Positions 8,524-17,549 of a stretch of 53,270 bases of DNA are shown one piece after another. The notes under the pieces are model-generated. The model searched no databases, was not told the origin of the DNA, and saw only the letters and a program-made list of their open reading frames with translations. Position numbers and translations under genes: made by a program. The DNA is from Thermoplasma sp. (GTDB taxonomy: Archaea; Thermoplasmatota; Thermoplasmata; Thermoplasmatales; Thermoplasmataceae). Positions within the stretch are counted from its first letter, which is position 1. Every line of letters begins with the position of its first letter. The DNA is taken from assembly GCF_008709555.1 (NCBI RefSeq), contig NZ_VYIJ01000010.1, forward strand, positions 1-53,270, written 5' to 3'.

Positions 8524-9226
8524 ACTCAGAACATGCCACGGCCCATATCGCGGAAAGGAATGCCCCGTCTGCGGGAAACCTGGAAAGATACTGATGAACG
8601 AGAGGGAGGTGGACGAGGTCAGCAGGACGCTTGCTGCGATACTGCGGCATGACCCGGAGAGGTACCACATAAGGCTGGACAGCCATGGTTACGCCAGGAT
8701 AGCTGGCATAGTGAGCGTATTGAGAAAGGCCAAGGGCATGAGGTGGATCACGTTCGACCACATAGTTGCGCTTGCTGAAACCGATCCAAAGGGCAGGTAT
8801 CAGGTCTCTGGCGTTCTCATAAGGGCAATGTACGGTCACACAATACCCGTTGATCTGAGCGATCTGCCGGACGACAACATACCAGAAACACTGTATTACC
8901 AGTCGTCTGCAGCTGAAGCCCCGCTCGTCAAGGAGGCTGGCATATACCCTTCGGACAAGAGCTGGATCCACCTTTCAGGTACGTACAGGAGATCATACGT
9001 ATCCGGCCTGTACCACATAGACGACCCGTTCATCCTCCGCATCAACGCCCGATCCATGATCGAGGACGGACACGAGATATACAGATCCAGCGATGATATC
9101 TACCTGACGAAGGAGATACCGCCGGAATACATCAGCGATGCCGATCATGAAGATGTGACGCTGACGGAAGAGGAAAAAATGGATATAGAGAGGGTGAGAA
9201 ACAAAAACAGCAGGAAGGATCAGTGA
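8516..9226 (+). CDS. kptA: RNA 2'-phosphotransferase with N-terminal zinc motif
   Basis: A Tpt1/KptA protein of 236 residues. Family members move the 2'-phosphate of a spliced RNA to NAD. Conserved parts are the LRHDPERYHIRLDSHGYARI region (about 43-62), the IRAMYGHT segment that matches the family IRAxQGHS, and an arginine pair in GTYRRSYVSG. Before the catalytic domain is a 25-residue extension with CHGPYRG and CPVCG (Cys7, His8, Cys16, Cys19), likely a zinc site, as in several archaeal homologues. It overlaps prs by 8 nt and converges with icd, overlapping by 7 nt. Confidence 0.92.
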   Translation: MPELRTCHGPYRGKECPVCGKPGKILMNEREVDEVSRTLAAILRHDPERYHIRLDSHGYARIAGIVSVLRKAKGMRWITFDHIVALAETDPKGRYQVSGVLIRAMYGHTIPVDLSDLPDDNIPETLYYQSSAAEAPLVKEAGIYPSDKSWIHLSGTYRRSYVSGLYHIDDPFILRINARSMIEDGHEIYRSSDDIYLTKEIPPEYISDADHEDVTLTEEEKMDIERVRNKNSRKDQ

Positions 9227-10437
9227 ACAGGCTTTTTCATCCTGTTGATTATCTCCTCCCCGAACTCCGAACATTTCAGTGCCTTTACGTTGAGCAGCCT
9301 GGCGATGTCCTGAGTGAGTTTCTGATCCTTGTAGGTCTGCATTATGGCTTCATCAAGGATGTCTGCGGCCTCATTCCAGCCAAGGTGCTGCAGCATCATC
9401 TCCCCTGAAAGTATTAACGATGTCGGGTTTGCCACGTCCATGCCAGCGTACTTCGGAGCTGTCCCGTGAACCGCCTCGAATATGGCGTAATGATCGCCTA
9501 TGTTCGCGCCTGGAGCAAGGCCAATGCCTCCGACCTGCGCCGCAAGGGCATCTGACAGGTAGTCACCGTTCAGGTTCGGAGTTGCGATCACATCGTACTC
9601 CTGCGTCCTCGTCAGAACCTGCTGGAACATGTTGTCCGTTATTCTATCCTTTATGACTATCTTGGTGGAGTATTTCTCCGGATCCTGAAGGTACTCTGTC
9701 TCGGTGACCGTATAATTTCCGAACTCTGTTTTCGCAACCTCATAGCCCCACTCCTTGAACGCGCCCTCCGTGTACTTCATTATGTTTCCCTTATGCACAA
9801 GCGTGACGCTCTTTCTCTTGTTGGCTATTGCGTACTGTATCGCCTTCCTTACAAGCCTTGTCGATTTGAACTTGCTTATCGGCTTTATTCCAATACCAGT
9901 ATCGCTTGTCAGGTTTATGTTGAAGGTCGATGCCAGGAACTCCCTGACCTTTTTTGCACCATCCGAATCGTATCTCCATTCTATGCCTGCATATAGATCC
10001 TCGGTGTTTTCCCTGAACACGACCATATTCATGTACTCAGGATGCACAACGGGAGATGGTACGCCTGGGAAGTATCTAACAGGCCTGATGTTAGCGTAAA
10101 GATCAAGGTACTGCCTCAGCGTGACGTTCAGGCTCCTGAAGCCCTCACCTATGGGTGTTGTGAGCGGCCCCTTCAGCGATACAACGCACTTCTTCAGTTC
10201 GTCAAGCGATGACTGCGGAAGCCTGTCCCCAGTCTTATCGTAGGCTTCATCACCCGCAAGGATCTTCTTCCATTCTATTGATCGCTTTCCACCGTAGGCT
10301 ATCTCTAGTGCAGCGTTCAGAACGTTTATGGTTGTCTTGGATATGTCCGGGCCAATCCCGTCTCCCTCTATATATCCAATGGTCACTCTATCTGGAATCT
10401 GAAGGGTTCCGTCCTCCTTTATCTGAATATATGCCAT
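9220..10437 (-). CDS. icd: Isocitrate dehydrogenase
   Basis: A 405-residue decarboxylating isocitrate dehydrogenase of the bacterial-like NADP type; coenzyme choice is inferred from relatives. Substrate-binding residues are visible in the phosphate-site loop SLKGPLTTPIGEGFRSLN, in NIRPVRYFPGVPSP and in VVFRENTEDLYAG. The Lys and Asp of catalysis lie in LVHKGNIMKYTEGAF and TPNLNGDYLSDALAA. It carries the oxidative TCA cycle step from isocitrate to 2-oxoglutarate; aconitase, which feeds it, lies about 4 kb away. It is monocistronic as far as I can see. Confidence 0.96.
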   Translation of the reverse strand: MAYIQIKEDGTLQIPDRVTIGYIEGDGIGPDISKTTINVLNAALEIAYGGKRSIEWKKILAGDEAYDKTGDRLPQSSLDELKKCVVSLKGPLTTPIGEGFRSLNVTLRQYLDLYANIRPVRYFPGVPSPVVHPEYMNMVVFRENTEDLYAGIEWRYDSDGAKKVREFLASTFNINLTSDTGIGIKPISKFKSTRLVRKAIQYAIANKRKSVTLVHKGNIMKYTEGAFKEWGYEVAKTEFGNYTVTETEYLQDPEKYSTKIVIKDRITDNMFQQVLTRTQEYDVIATPNLNGDYLSDALAAQVGGIGLAPGANIGDHYAIFEAVHGTAPKYAGMDVANPTSLILSGEMMLQHLGWNEAADILDEAIMQTYKDQKLTQDIARLLNVKALKCSEFGEEIINRMKKPVH

Positions 10438-10541
10438 ATGACTTGAATAGCACCATTCTAATTTATACTTATCATATGGCTGCGAAATCAGTCGAAAAGC
10501 ATCTTTTTGCTTAATGAAAGGGGAAAAAATTTAACGAAAAA

Positions 10542-11228
10542 TCAATAGAAGAGGGATTTAAATGCCTGATAGTAATAGTCAGCAGGTGGCTGGCCATAGG
10601 CCGTTGGCCTCTCATTCATGGCGTAGACTATATCAGAAACGTAGTATCCGGCCAGCGCCCTCCAGAACGTCCTTCCCATGGGAATGAATGCCATGGGTTT
10701 CTTCCTGCCCTTTCTCACATCGATTATCCTGTTCAGATCGGCCAGAAACTCCTGATCGTCTGAATAGGAACACGCTACCTTGACCATATCCACATCCGAA
10801 GCCATCATGGTTTCAAGCGCGTTCATCATGGCTGCAGGATCGGATGTGTGATAGGATCCAATGATCCTTGTCACCGATGGTTTCACGTTTATTTTTCCGA
10901 TCAGATCCATATCAATATCTACTGCGGGCGCCATCTTCCTTATGGCCGTCTCATAGTATTCCTTTGCATCCTTTCCACGGAATGTGAATATGTAGTCTAT
11001 GTCCATTTCCCTCAAGGCGGAGATTAACTCCTCCTCATCTGAAACCTCCCTCTCCGTGAACATGTCAAACCGGATTTCGTACAGATTTCTGTCAGATAGC
11101 GTCCTGTTCTGGAGTTTCTCAATGAACGTCTCAACATCCTCATAGAAGACCGATGTCACGACTATTGGCATTGGGCTGCCTATCACGAACTTTCCTATGC
11201 TGATCCTGTCCCCACTGTACAGCGGCAC
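10542..11228 (-). CDS. aroD: 3-Dehydroquinate dehydratase, type I
   Basis: A 228-residue class I dehydroquinase of the shikimate pathway. It keeps the catalytic pair: His127 in IIGSYHTSD and the Schiff-base Lys150 in MVKVACSY, plus Glu51 in YEIRFDMF. The C-terminal FIPMGRTFWRALAG segment matches the substrate-binding MG..GRxxR region, although altered. The start is GTG 11228. No other aromatic amino acid gene is adjacent. A short spacer (10438-10541) separates it from icd. Confidence 0.93.
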   Translation of the reverse strand: MPLYSGDRISIGKFVIGSPMPIVVTSVFYEDVETFIEKLQNRTLSDRNLYEIRFDMFTEREVSDEEELISALREMDIDYIFTFRGKDAKEYYETAIRKMAPAVDIDMDLIGKINVKPSVTRIIGSYHTSDPAAMMNALETMMASDVDMVKVACSYSDDQEFLADLNRIIDVRKGRKKPMAFIPMGRTFWRALAGYYVSDIVYAMNERPTAYGQPPADYYYQAFKSLFY

Positions 11229-11436
11229 AGTACATGATGATAGAACAGGTTAAAAACATGCCGTGGATTCATTACCTGATGAGTGATCACGCTTATCGAC
11301 GATGATTTTCCTCACCATGAATGGTCGATCCGTCAGCTTTCTCGCAATTTGCAGAAAGTGGATATCTTTTGATATTTTCTCCATCATCCTGTATTTAATG
11401 CTTGATATTTTTCATAGGCTGGATGATCAAGGCGGA

Positions 11437-11877
11437 CTAGGCTTTACCGTTTCTTATCAGGCTGTTTATGTGCTCCACGTTGTTCCTGTAGTTCTCTATG
11501 GCCATCTTTATGTTGATCTCAACCCATGACCAGGCCTTGAGGAGATCGCCTGACCTGAGCCTGTATTTTTTCACCTTTCCATCCTTGATCTCCTCCAGTA
11601 TGTCGAGGTATTTCAGCTTGTTCAGATGTCTGTAAAGTGTCGATCTGCTTGTGTTCAGGTATGCCATGAGCTCCTCAGGGGTCCAGTATCTCTCGCTGTG
11701 TATCAGAAAACACTCCTTGAACAGCCTGAAGTAGACCGATGCCTTTATTGAGTTCATGTCGGTAGATGGGCTTATCCTCGGTATGTAACCTATGTCTGAA
11801 AGAAAATAGGCTATGCTCCTGTCAAGATCTGATTCGTCCACCCTTGATGGAACTGACGTTATTGAGATTTTGAACAT
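11437..11877 (-). CDS. Winged-helix DNA-binding protein
   Basis: A 146-residue protein with a clear helix-turn-helix in the middle: RYWTPEELMAYLNTSRSTLY followed by RHLNKLKYLDILEEI and a basic wing (DGKVKKYRL). This resembles MarR/ArsR-like regulators. The N-terminal 50 residues and the C-terminal helix look like a dimerisation module. I recognise no named subfamily and no effector site. Neighbours (aroD and a methyltransferase gene) do not point to a regulon. The 208-bp spacer after it, up to aroD, holds nothing I can name. Confidence 0.75.
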   Translation of the reverse strand: MFKISITSVPSRVDESDLDRSIAYFLSDIGYIPRISPSTDMNSIKASVYFRLFKECFLIHSERYWTPEELMAYLNTSRSTLYRHLNKLKYLDILEEIKDGKVKKYRLRSGDLLKAWSWVEINIKMAIENYRNNVEHINSLIRNGKA

Positions 11878-12026
11878 CCCATGAATATTATCTGCGGAGT
11901 AAATAACATTTTTCCCAAAGAGGACTGTGCGGCCAGCGGATCAGTTTTTCGTCCCGAACATGATTTTATGCAAAAAGATCCATGGAATATGACCCATTTT
12001 GCATATTTTGCCGTGATTGCCAATGA

Positions 12027-12602
12027 TCATGACTGGTGATGAGGCGGTGATCCTGCATTGGACAGCGTAAGCCGATATAGTATTATTGCCTCAAAGTCGA
12101 ATACGATCTTCTTGACGACTGTGTACTCGTACCCATTATCCATGAACATGGCTTCGTTATCTGTGAGATCCGTCAGGACGAGATAGACACACCCAGATGG
12201 ATTCAGATGAAGCTTGGCCTGATGCAGAAATCTGGAAACGACCTCAAGCTTCTCCCCTCCGCTCCAAGAAATGTCTTCGCCCGAAACAGGCAGATACGGG
12301 GCGTTGAACAGTATGGTGTCGAATTTCCCATGGACATCTGAGAAGAGATCGGAATGATGGACGTTGAGATGCAGGCCATTTCTCAATGCATTTGCCCTGG
12401 CGCATTCCACCGCCAGATCGCTGATATCAACGGCCTCGATCTCGCAGCCCCTTTTCAGGAGGCAGATCGAGACTATACCTGTGCCGCAGCCTATCTCTAT
12501 TGATCTGCCGGAGCATGTTGCATTCTCGGCAAGAAGAAAAGAATCATCCGACGGCGGATAGACGCCGTCGCATTCCTCTATATGCAGGCCGCAGTACTCC
12601 AT
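12027..12602 (-). CDS. HemK2/Mtq2-like SAM-dependent methyltransferase
   Basis: A 191-residue class I methyltransferase. It starts with VYPPSDDSFLLAEN, typical of the archaeal/eukaryotic HemK2 (Mtq2) group, then has the SAM loop SIEIGCGTGIVSICL and the catalytic motif NAPYLP in place of NPPY. Eukaryotic Mtq2 methylates Gln in the GGQ motif of release factor eRF1, so archaeal aRF1 is the likely substrate. Such enzymes usually work with a Trm112 partner, which is not seen here. The gene follows ilvA with a 10-bp gap and is probably in the same transcript. Confidence 0.82.
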   Translation of the reverse strand: MEYCGLHIEECDGVYPPSDDSFLLAENATCSGRSIEIGCGTGIVSICLLKRGCEIEAVDISDLAVECARANALRNGLHLNVHHSDLFSDVHGKFDTILFNAPYLPVSGEDISWSGGEKLEVVSRFLHQAKLHLNPSGCVYLVLTDLTDNEAMFMDNGYEYTVVKKIVFDFEAIILYRLTLSNAGSPPHHQS

Positions 12603-12612
12603 GCTATCCTTT

Positions 12613-13833
12613 TTATGTCACCCTGAATATGTAGCCCATCTCCCTGAGCGTGGCAAGGATCCTGTCAAGGTGATCCTGGCCTCTGACATTCACGCTGAAT
12701 ATTACGCTCTGGAACCCTGGAGGCGTTTCCTTCCTTAGGTTGTCTACCTCTGCATGGTATATATTGCCGCCATTCTTCGCAATGGCCTCCGCTATCCTGT
12801 GCAGGTTGCCAGGCCTATCCGGTATTATACATTCTATACGCACCAGCTGGCCCAGGTTCTCCAGTTCCTTATATATTATCTTTGACATCAGCAATGGGTT
12901 TATGTTTCCGCCGGACACCACTATGGCAACCTTCCTGCCTCTGACGTCCACCTTACCCTCCATTATTGCTGCCAGGCCAACGGCGCCTGATGGCTCAGCC
13001 ACGATCTTCATCCTCTCGAATAGCCTGTATATGGCCTTTGATACACTCTCCTCGGTCACCGTCACTATGTCATCAACATATTTTCTGGCTATCTCAAATG
13101 TCAGATCGCCCGGATACTTCACTGAGATGCCATCGCATATGCTCACGCCGCTCGTGTGGGCGATGATCTTTCCCTCCCTTAGCGAGGCCTTCATGGAGTC
13201 AGAAAGTTCTGATTCTATGCCTATTATGCGAACATCCGGGTTCATGTGCTTAGCCGCCAGTGCTATGCCTGATATCAGGCCACCACCTCCCACGGGCACA
13301 AGAATCGTATCTATATCAGGCCGGTCCTCCATGATCTCTAGGCCTATTGTTCCCTGCCCAGATATGACCCACCTGTCGTTGAATGCCTCTATGAACAGCC
13401 TGTTCTCCTTCATCGCGATCTCATCGGCGTACCTGTGAGCTTCATCGTAATCGAACCCATGAAGTACAACCTCTGCACCGTAACCGGCAACTGCATTGAC
13501 CTTCTGCGGTATCGTGTATTCCGGCATCACGATCTTTGCATTTATGCCGTTAACCTTGGCCGCGTATGCCACACCCTGGGCATGGTTTCCGGCGCTGGCA
13601 GTTATCACTCCCCTCTTCCTGTCCTGATCGCCGATCTTCGAAAATTTGAAGAGTGCACCCCTGGACTTGAATGAACCTGTTTTCTGAAAATTCTCCAGCT
13701 TGAAATACATCTCCGCGCCATACTCGTTTCCGAACGTGGTGGACTTTATCAACGGCGTCCTGTTTATGCGGCCTTCAAGATAGGCCTTTGCTGAAAGGAT
13801 ATCCTCGTAAGAAGGTATCACTTCGCTGTCCAT
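12613..13833 (-). CDS. ilvA: Threonine ammonia-lyase
   Basis: A 406-residue PLP-dependent threonine/serine dehydratase, making 2-oxobutanoate for isoleucine synthesis or breaking down threonine. The PLP Lys56 is in TGSFKSRGA, the phosphate-binding loop is VPVGGGGLISG, and the C-terminal PLP contact is VVSGGNINP. An ACT-like domain follows from about residue 330 (LVRIECIIPDRPGNLHRIAE), which suggests feedback by an amino acid. This two-part form is the shorter threonine dehydratase rather than the long IlvA with two ACT domains, so biosynthetic versus catabolic use is undecided. Confidence 0.92.
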   Translation of the reverse strand: MDSEVIPSYEDILSAKAYLEGRINRTPLIKSTTFGNEYGAEMYFKLENFQKTGSFKSRGALFKFSKIGDQDRKRGVITASAGNHAQGVAYAAKVNGINAKIVMPEYTIPQKVNAVAGYGAEVVLHGFDYDEAHRYADEIAMKENRLFIEAFNDRWVISGQGTIGLEIMEDRPDIDTILVPVGGGGLISGIALAAKHMNPDVRIIGIESELSDSMKASLREGKIIAHTSGVSICDGISVKYPGDLTFEIARKYVDDIVTVTEESVSKAIYRLFERMKIVAEPSGAVGLAAIMEGKVDVRGRKVAIVVSGGNINPLLMSKIIYKELENLGQLVRIECIIPDRPGNLHRIAEAIAKNGGNIYHAEVDNLRKETPPGFQSVIFSVNVRGQDHLDRILATLREMGYIFRVT

Positions 13834-13950
13834 GTGGTGTAATCGCTGCCCTGATTATAAATGAGTTGCAGAATGCGAATTGACTCCATATATCGGGGTA
13901 TCAATGGTACAGCCAGGTCCCATCGCTTCAAAAAATTAGTAATGGAAGAT

Positions 13951-16590
13951 TCATGACGCAAGAATCTTCTTGAGCGAGTATTGCAGGATTCCGCCGCTCC
14001 TTATGTAGTCCGACTCAGCTGGTGTGTCCACCCTGAGTCTGACCTTTATGGTGTGCCTCTCCCCGTTCTTGTCCGTATACGTCATCTTTGCCTCCGATCC
14101 TGGTTCTATGCTTTCTATGTCAACATCGATTGTTTTGGTATAATCTATGTCCTGCGGATTGAACGCATCGTACTCTATGGGGATTACGCCCATCCCAACA
14201 AGGTTGCTGCGGTGGATCCTCTCGTAACTCTTCGCTATGACGGCCTTAACGCCCAGGAGATATGTTCCCTTGGCCGCCCAGTCTCTGGAACTTCCTGTCC
14301 CGTATTCCTTTCCTGCTATCACTACAACGGGTATGCCCTTTTCCTTATACTTCATCGCGGCGTCGTAAACTGACATTTCCCTGTTTTCCGGCACGAATAT
14401 GGTGTATCCTCCTTCCCTCTTGACCATCAGGTTCTTTATCCTGACGTTTGCGAACGTGCCCCTCATCATGACCTCATGGTTTCCGCGCCTTGAACCGTAT
14501 GAGTTGAAATCCTCCGGCCTGACTCCATTCTCCATGAGGTACTTGGCGGCCGGGCTGTCCTTTGCTATGGATCCGGCAGGTGATATGTGATCCGTCGTTA
14601 TTGAGTCGCCAAGGACGAGCAGAGGATACGCTCCCTTTATACGGAAGTCGGTGAACTCTTGATCAAGCCTGAAGTTCTCGAAGAATGGCGGGTTCCTTAT
14701 GTATGTGCTCTTCGGATCCCATGCATATGTTGGTGATGATGGCGCATCTATCTTCTCCCATCTTTCGTTCGTGATGTTTCCGTATCTCCTCTCAAACATA
14801 TCCTTCTTCACATATTTGTTTACGGCTTCGTTTATCTCCTCGTTGGTTGGCCATATGTCCTTGAGATAGACCTTCCTCCCGTTGACGGTCGCTATCGGAT
14901 CTTTATTCAGGTTAACAGTTATATTTCCGGCCAGTGCGTATGCAACAACGAGCGGCGGAGACATCAGGTAGTTTGCCTTCACATCCTTGTGTATCCTGGC
15001 CTCGAAGTTCCGGTTTCCAGAAAGCACGGATACGACGTTGAGGTTATTGTTTACTATGGCATTGTCAAGGTCCTGATCAAGCGGTCCACTGTTTCCAATG
15101 CAGGTCGTGCACCCGTATCCAACTATGTAGAAACCGAGCTTTTCAAGGTAGGAAAGGAGACCTGATTCTGTGAGGTAATCAGTGACGACGCGTGATCCTG
15201 GTGCCAGGCTTGTCTTGACCTTTGGATTGACGGTCAGACCGGCTTCCACAGCCTTCTTCGCTACAAGGCCGGCCGCTATCATGACGTAGGGGTTGCTGGT
15301 GTTTGTGCAGCTGGTTATCGCGGCTATGACGATATCCCCGTCCGAGAGTTCAACATCTCTGCCCTTCATCTTCAGTGGAACCTTGCGGATCGTTACAAGG
15401 CGTTCGTTCCCATTCTGTTCCAGAGTGGACAGGAAGCTTCCGGGCACCTGATCCAGATCCAGCCTCTGCTGCGGCAGTTTCGGCCCAGCGACGCTCGGCT
15501 TGACCGTGGAGAGATCAAGTTCTATGACCCTCGTATACCGCAGATCAGATCCCTCTCCGAATAGACCCTGCGCCTCCAGGTACTTCCTTATTAGATCGAT
15601 GTGATCCTTGGATCTTCCAGTGGTCTCCAGATACTGAAGAGTCTGTTCATCTATGGGGAAGAGCGCACACGTTGCGCCGTACTCAGGGCACATGTTGGAG
15701 ATCGTGGCTCTCTCAGGAACAGAGAGGTATTTCACCGATGGCCCGAAGAATTCCACGAACTTGTCGACAACGTTAACCTTTCTCAGCATTTCTGTGACGG
15801 TGAGAACAACATCGGTAGCCGTCACTCCCGGCTGCATCTTTCCCTTTATGCGGACACCGATGACCTCCGGAAGCGATATGGTTATCGGCTGGCCAAGCAG
15901 TGCAGCCTCGGCCTCTATTCCGCCTACGCCCCACCCAAGCACTCCTATACCATTTATCATGGTGGTATGCGAGTCTGTGCCCACGAGAGAATCGAAATAT
16001 GCATAATCCTTTCCGTCCTCCTTTCCCTCAAACACGACCTCCGCAAGGTACTCCAGGTTGACCTGGTGTATAATGCCGGTACCCGGCGGTATCACCTTGA
16101 AGTTTTTGAACGCCTTCTGTGCCCACTTGAGGAACCTGTATCTCTCCATGTTCCTCTCGAACTCCAGCTCCTCGTTCTTCTCCAGTGCGAATGTTTCTCC
16201 GTAGTAATCAACCTGAACGGAGTGGTCTATAACCAGATCCACCCTGACCTGCGGGTTTATGAGCTCTGGATCCTTCCCAAGGTTCTTCACGGTATCTCTC
16301 ATGGAGGCAAGGTCCACCACCGCAGGTACCCCTGTGAAATCCTGCATGACGACGCGTGAAACCTTGAACCTTATCTCTGTATCGGCAACGTTCTCTGGGT
16401 TCCAGTTCAGAATCGCATTCACGTCCTCATCGGAAATCGATCTTCCATCCAGGTTCCTCACCATGGATTCCAGTATTATCCTCAGGGATCTTGGCAGGCT
16501 GTTGATCCTTTCCCCGAAGATCTTTTTCAGTGGATAATAGTAAAACTTCCTCCCGTTCACCTCAAAAGAATCAGTTTTTATCTCTACCAT
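13951..16590 (-). CDS. acn: Aconitate hydratase
   Basis: An 879-residue aconitase of the AcnA/IRP1 type, interconverting citrate and isocitrate with a 4Fe-4S cluster. The three cluster cysteines are in AITSCTNTSNP (about residue 428) and GYGCTTCIGNSG (about 495 and 498). The early SLVGTDSHTTMINGIGVLGWG block and the C-terminal swivelling domain with YGTGSSRDWAAKG (substrate arginine) are intact. The length is normal. A TATA-like element lies just upstream on its strand. It stands alone in the transcript and supplies isocitrate for icd. Confidence 0.97.
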   Translation of the reverse strand: MVEIKTDSFEVNGRKFYYYPLKKIFGERINSLPRSLRIILESMVRNLDGRSISDEDVNAILNWNPENVADTEIRFKVSRVVMQDFTGVPAVVDLASMRDTVKNLGKDPELINPQVRVDLVIDHSVQVDYYGETFALEKNEELEFERNMERYRFLKWAQKAFKNFKVIPPGTGIIHQVNLEYLAEVVFEGKEDGKDYAYFDSLVGTDSHTTMINGIGVLGWGVGGIEAEAALLGQPITISLPEVIGVRIKGKMQPGVTATDVVLTVTEMLRKVNVVDKFVEFFGPSVKYLSVPERATISNMCPEYGATCALFPIDEQTLQYLETTGRSKDHIDLIRKYLEAQGLFGEGSDLRYTRVIELDLSTVKPSVAGPKLPQQRLDLDQVPGSFLSTLEQNGNERLVTIRKVPLKMKGRDVELSDGDIVIAAITSCTNTSNPYVMIAAGLVAKKAVEAGLTVNPKVKTSLAPGSRVVTDYLTESGLLSYLEKLGFYIVGYGCTTCIGNSGPLDQDLDNAIVNNNLNVVSVLSGNRNFEARIHKDVKANYLMSPPLVVAYALAGNITVNLNKDPIATVNGRKVYLKDIWPTNEEINEAVNKYVKKDMFERRYGNITNERWEKIDAPSSPTYAWDPKSTYIRNPPFFENFRLDQEFTDFRIKGAYPLLVLGDSITTDHISPAGSIAKDSPAAKYLMENGVRPEDFNSYGSRRGNHEVMMRGTFANVRIKNLMVKREGGYTIFVPENREMSVYDAAMKYKEKGIPVVVIAGKEYGTGSSRDWAAKGTYLLGVKAVIAKSYERIHRSNLVGMGVIPIEYDAFNPQDIDYTKTIDVDIESIEPGSEAKMTYTDKNGERHTIKVRLRVDTPAESDYIRSGGILQYSLKKILAS

Positions 16591-16686
16591 AGTGAGATAT
16601 AGCTAGATCAGATTATACCTTTTCGTTTTCCTGTAGTTATATTTACAGCCCGCACTATGCAGGAGATGATCTGCGTTGATATCTCA

Positions 16687-17418
16687 CTACTTCTTGGTCC
16701 TGTAGGATCTGGAATGCTCTATGGATCTCATCAGGAAAATTCCGGCGAGCAGTATTATCTCGTAGTAGATGAAGTAGAGTATCGTCACTGAAAGCACGCT
16801 GTCCGCCATCCACGTGCTCAGTGGCGTATTAATGGGGCCAGGCGCTGCGAGCGTGTAATTGTAGAACGTGAATGTGTAATTGTATATGCCGAGTGGCAAA
16901 GACCCAGAAGGTGCGTCATAGTATACGACCATCTGATCGCCTGAAGTGTAATTCCGAAGCATCCCACTGCTCACGTTGTATTCATAGCCAGGAGAGGCTA
17001 TTCGCAGGCTGAAATTGAACCTCTTCAGGTCCTTGTAATCGCTTATATCCAGTGAGAAATTGTAGGTGGGAAAACTTCCAGAGAAAGGCTTCACGTTTGC
17101 GGTTGCGGTTATAGAACCGACCGGGGTGGTGTACGAAGCTGAGACGGGATGATCCGTTGAATAATACACCTGAGATTCCGCGGATGCTATCAGGAGCGCT
17201 GCCAGAAAAACTATAACCACGCCATACAGGAGCCTCTTCTTGAGACCGTAAAGGCCCAGATAGTGCATCAGCACGAGTATGATTATCGGCACTATGAACA
17301 CGAGAAGGAAAAGGCTCTCGACGTATGATACCAGGTACCCAAGGGCATAGGCAAGCAGAGCTACGATTATCAGTATGAAAACAGCGCTGTATTTCCTCAC
17401 TGTTGCGTTTAAAGGCAT
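16687..17418 (-). CDS. Membrane protein with external glycosylatable domain
   Basis: I do not recognise this 243-residue protein. The first 80 residues form about three transmembrane helices (around 11-33, 36-55 and 60-80). A soluble domain of about 120 residues follows, and one helix near 205-230 comes before a basic tail. The middle domain is rich in N-glycosylation sequons (NFS, NVS, NYT, several copies), which places it outside the cell. T. acidophilum lacks a wall and has glycosylated surface proteins, so a cell-surface role is plausible. No conserved catalytic motif is visible. Confidence 0.7.
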   Translation of the reverse strand: MPLNATVRKYSAVFILIIVALLAYALGYLVSYVESLFLLVFIVPIIILVLMHYLGLYGLKKRLLYGVVIVFLAALLIASAESQVYYSTDHPVSASYTTPVGSITATANVKPFSGSFPTYNFSLDISDYKDLKRFNFSLRIASPGYEYNVSSGMLRNYTSGDQMVVYYDAPSGSLPLGIYNYTFTFYNYTLAAPGPINTPLSTWMADSVLSVTILYFIYYEIILLAGIFLMRSIEHSRSYRTKK

Positions 17419-17549
17419 GACGGGGGATTACCGCAAAAGAGCTATTTAAAGTTGAGCGCAGGATCTTCCATGATGCATGATTGCTATTATCCGCGATCCA
17501 GGCGCTTATACGATCGTAAATGCCTTGTACCTGGCGTTATGCAGAGGGA

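Noticed and set aside
11233-11340. ATGATGA and CTGATGA motifs in the aroD upstream region as a C/D RNA
   Set aside because: The distance from the C-like box to the first CTGA is about 35 nt and no matching C'/D pair follows.
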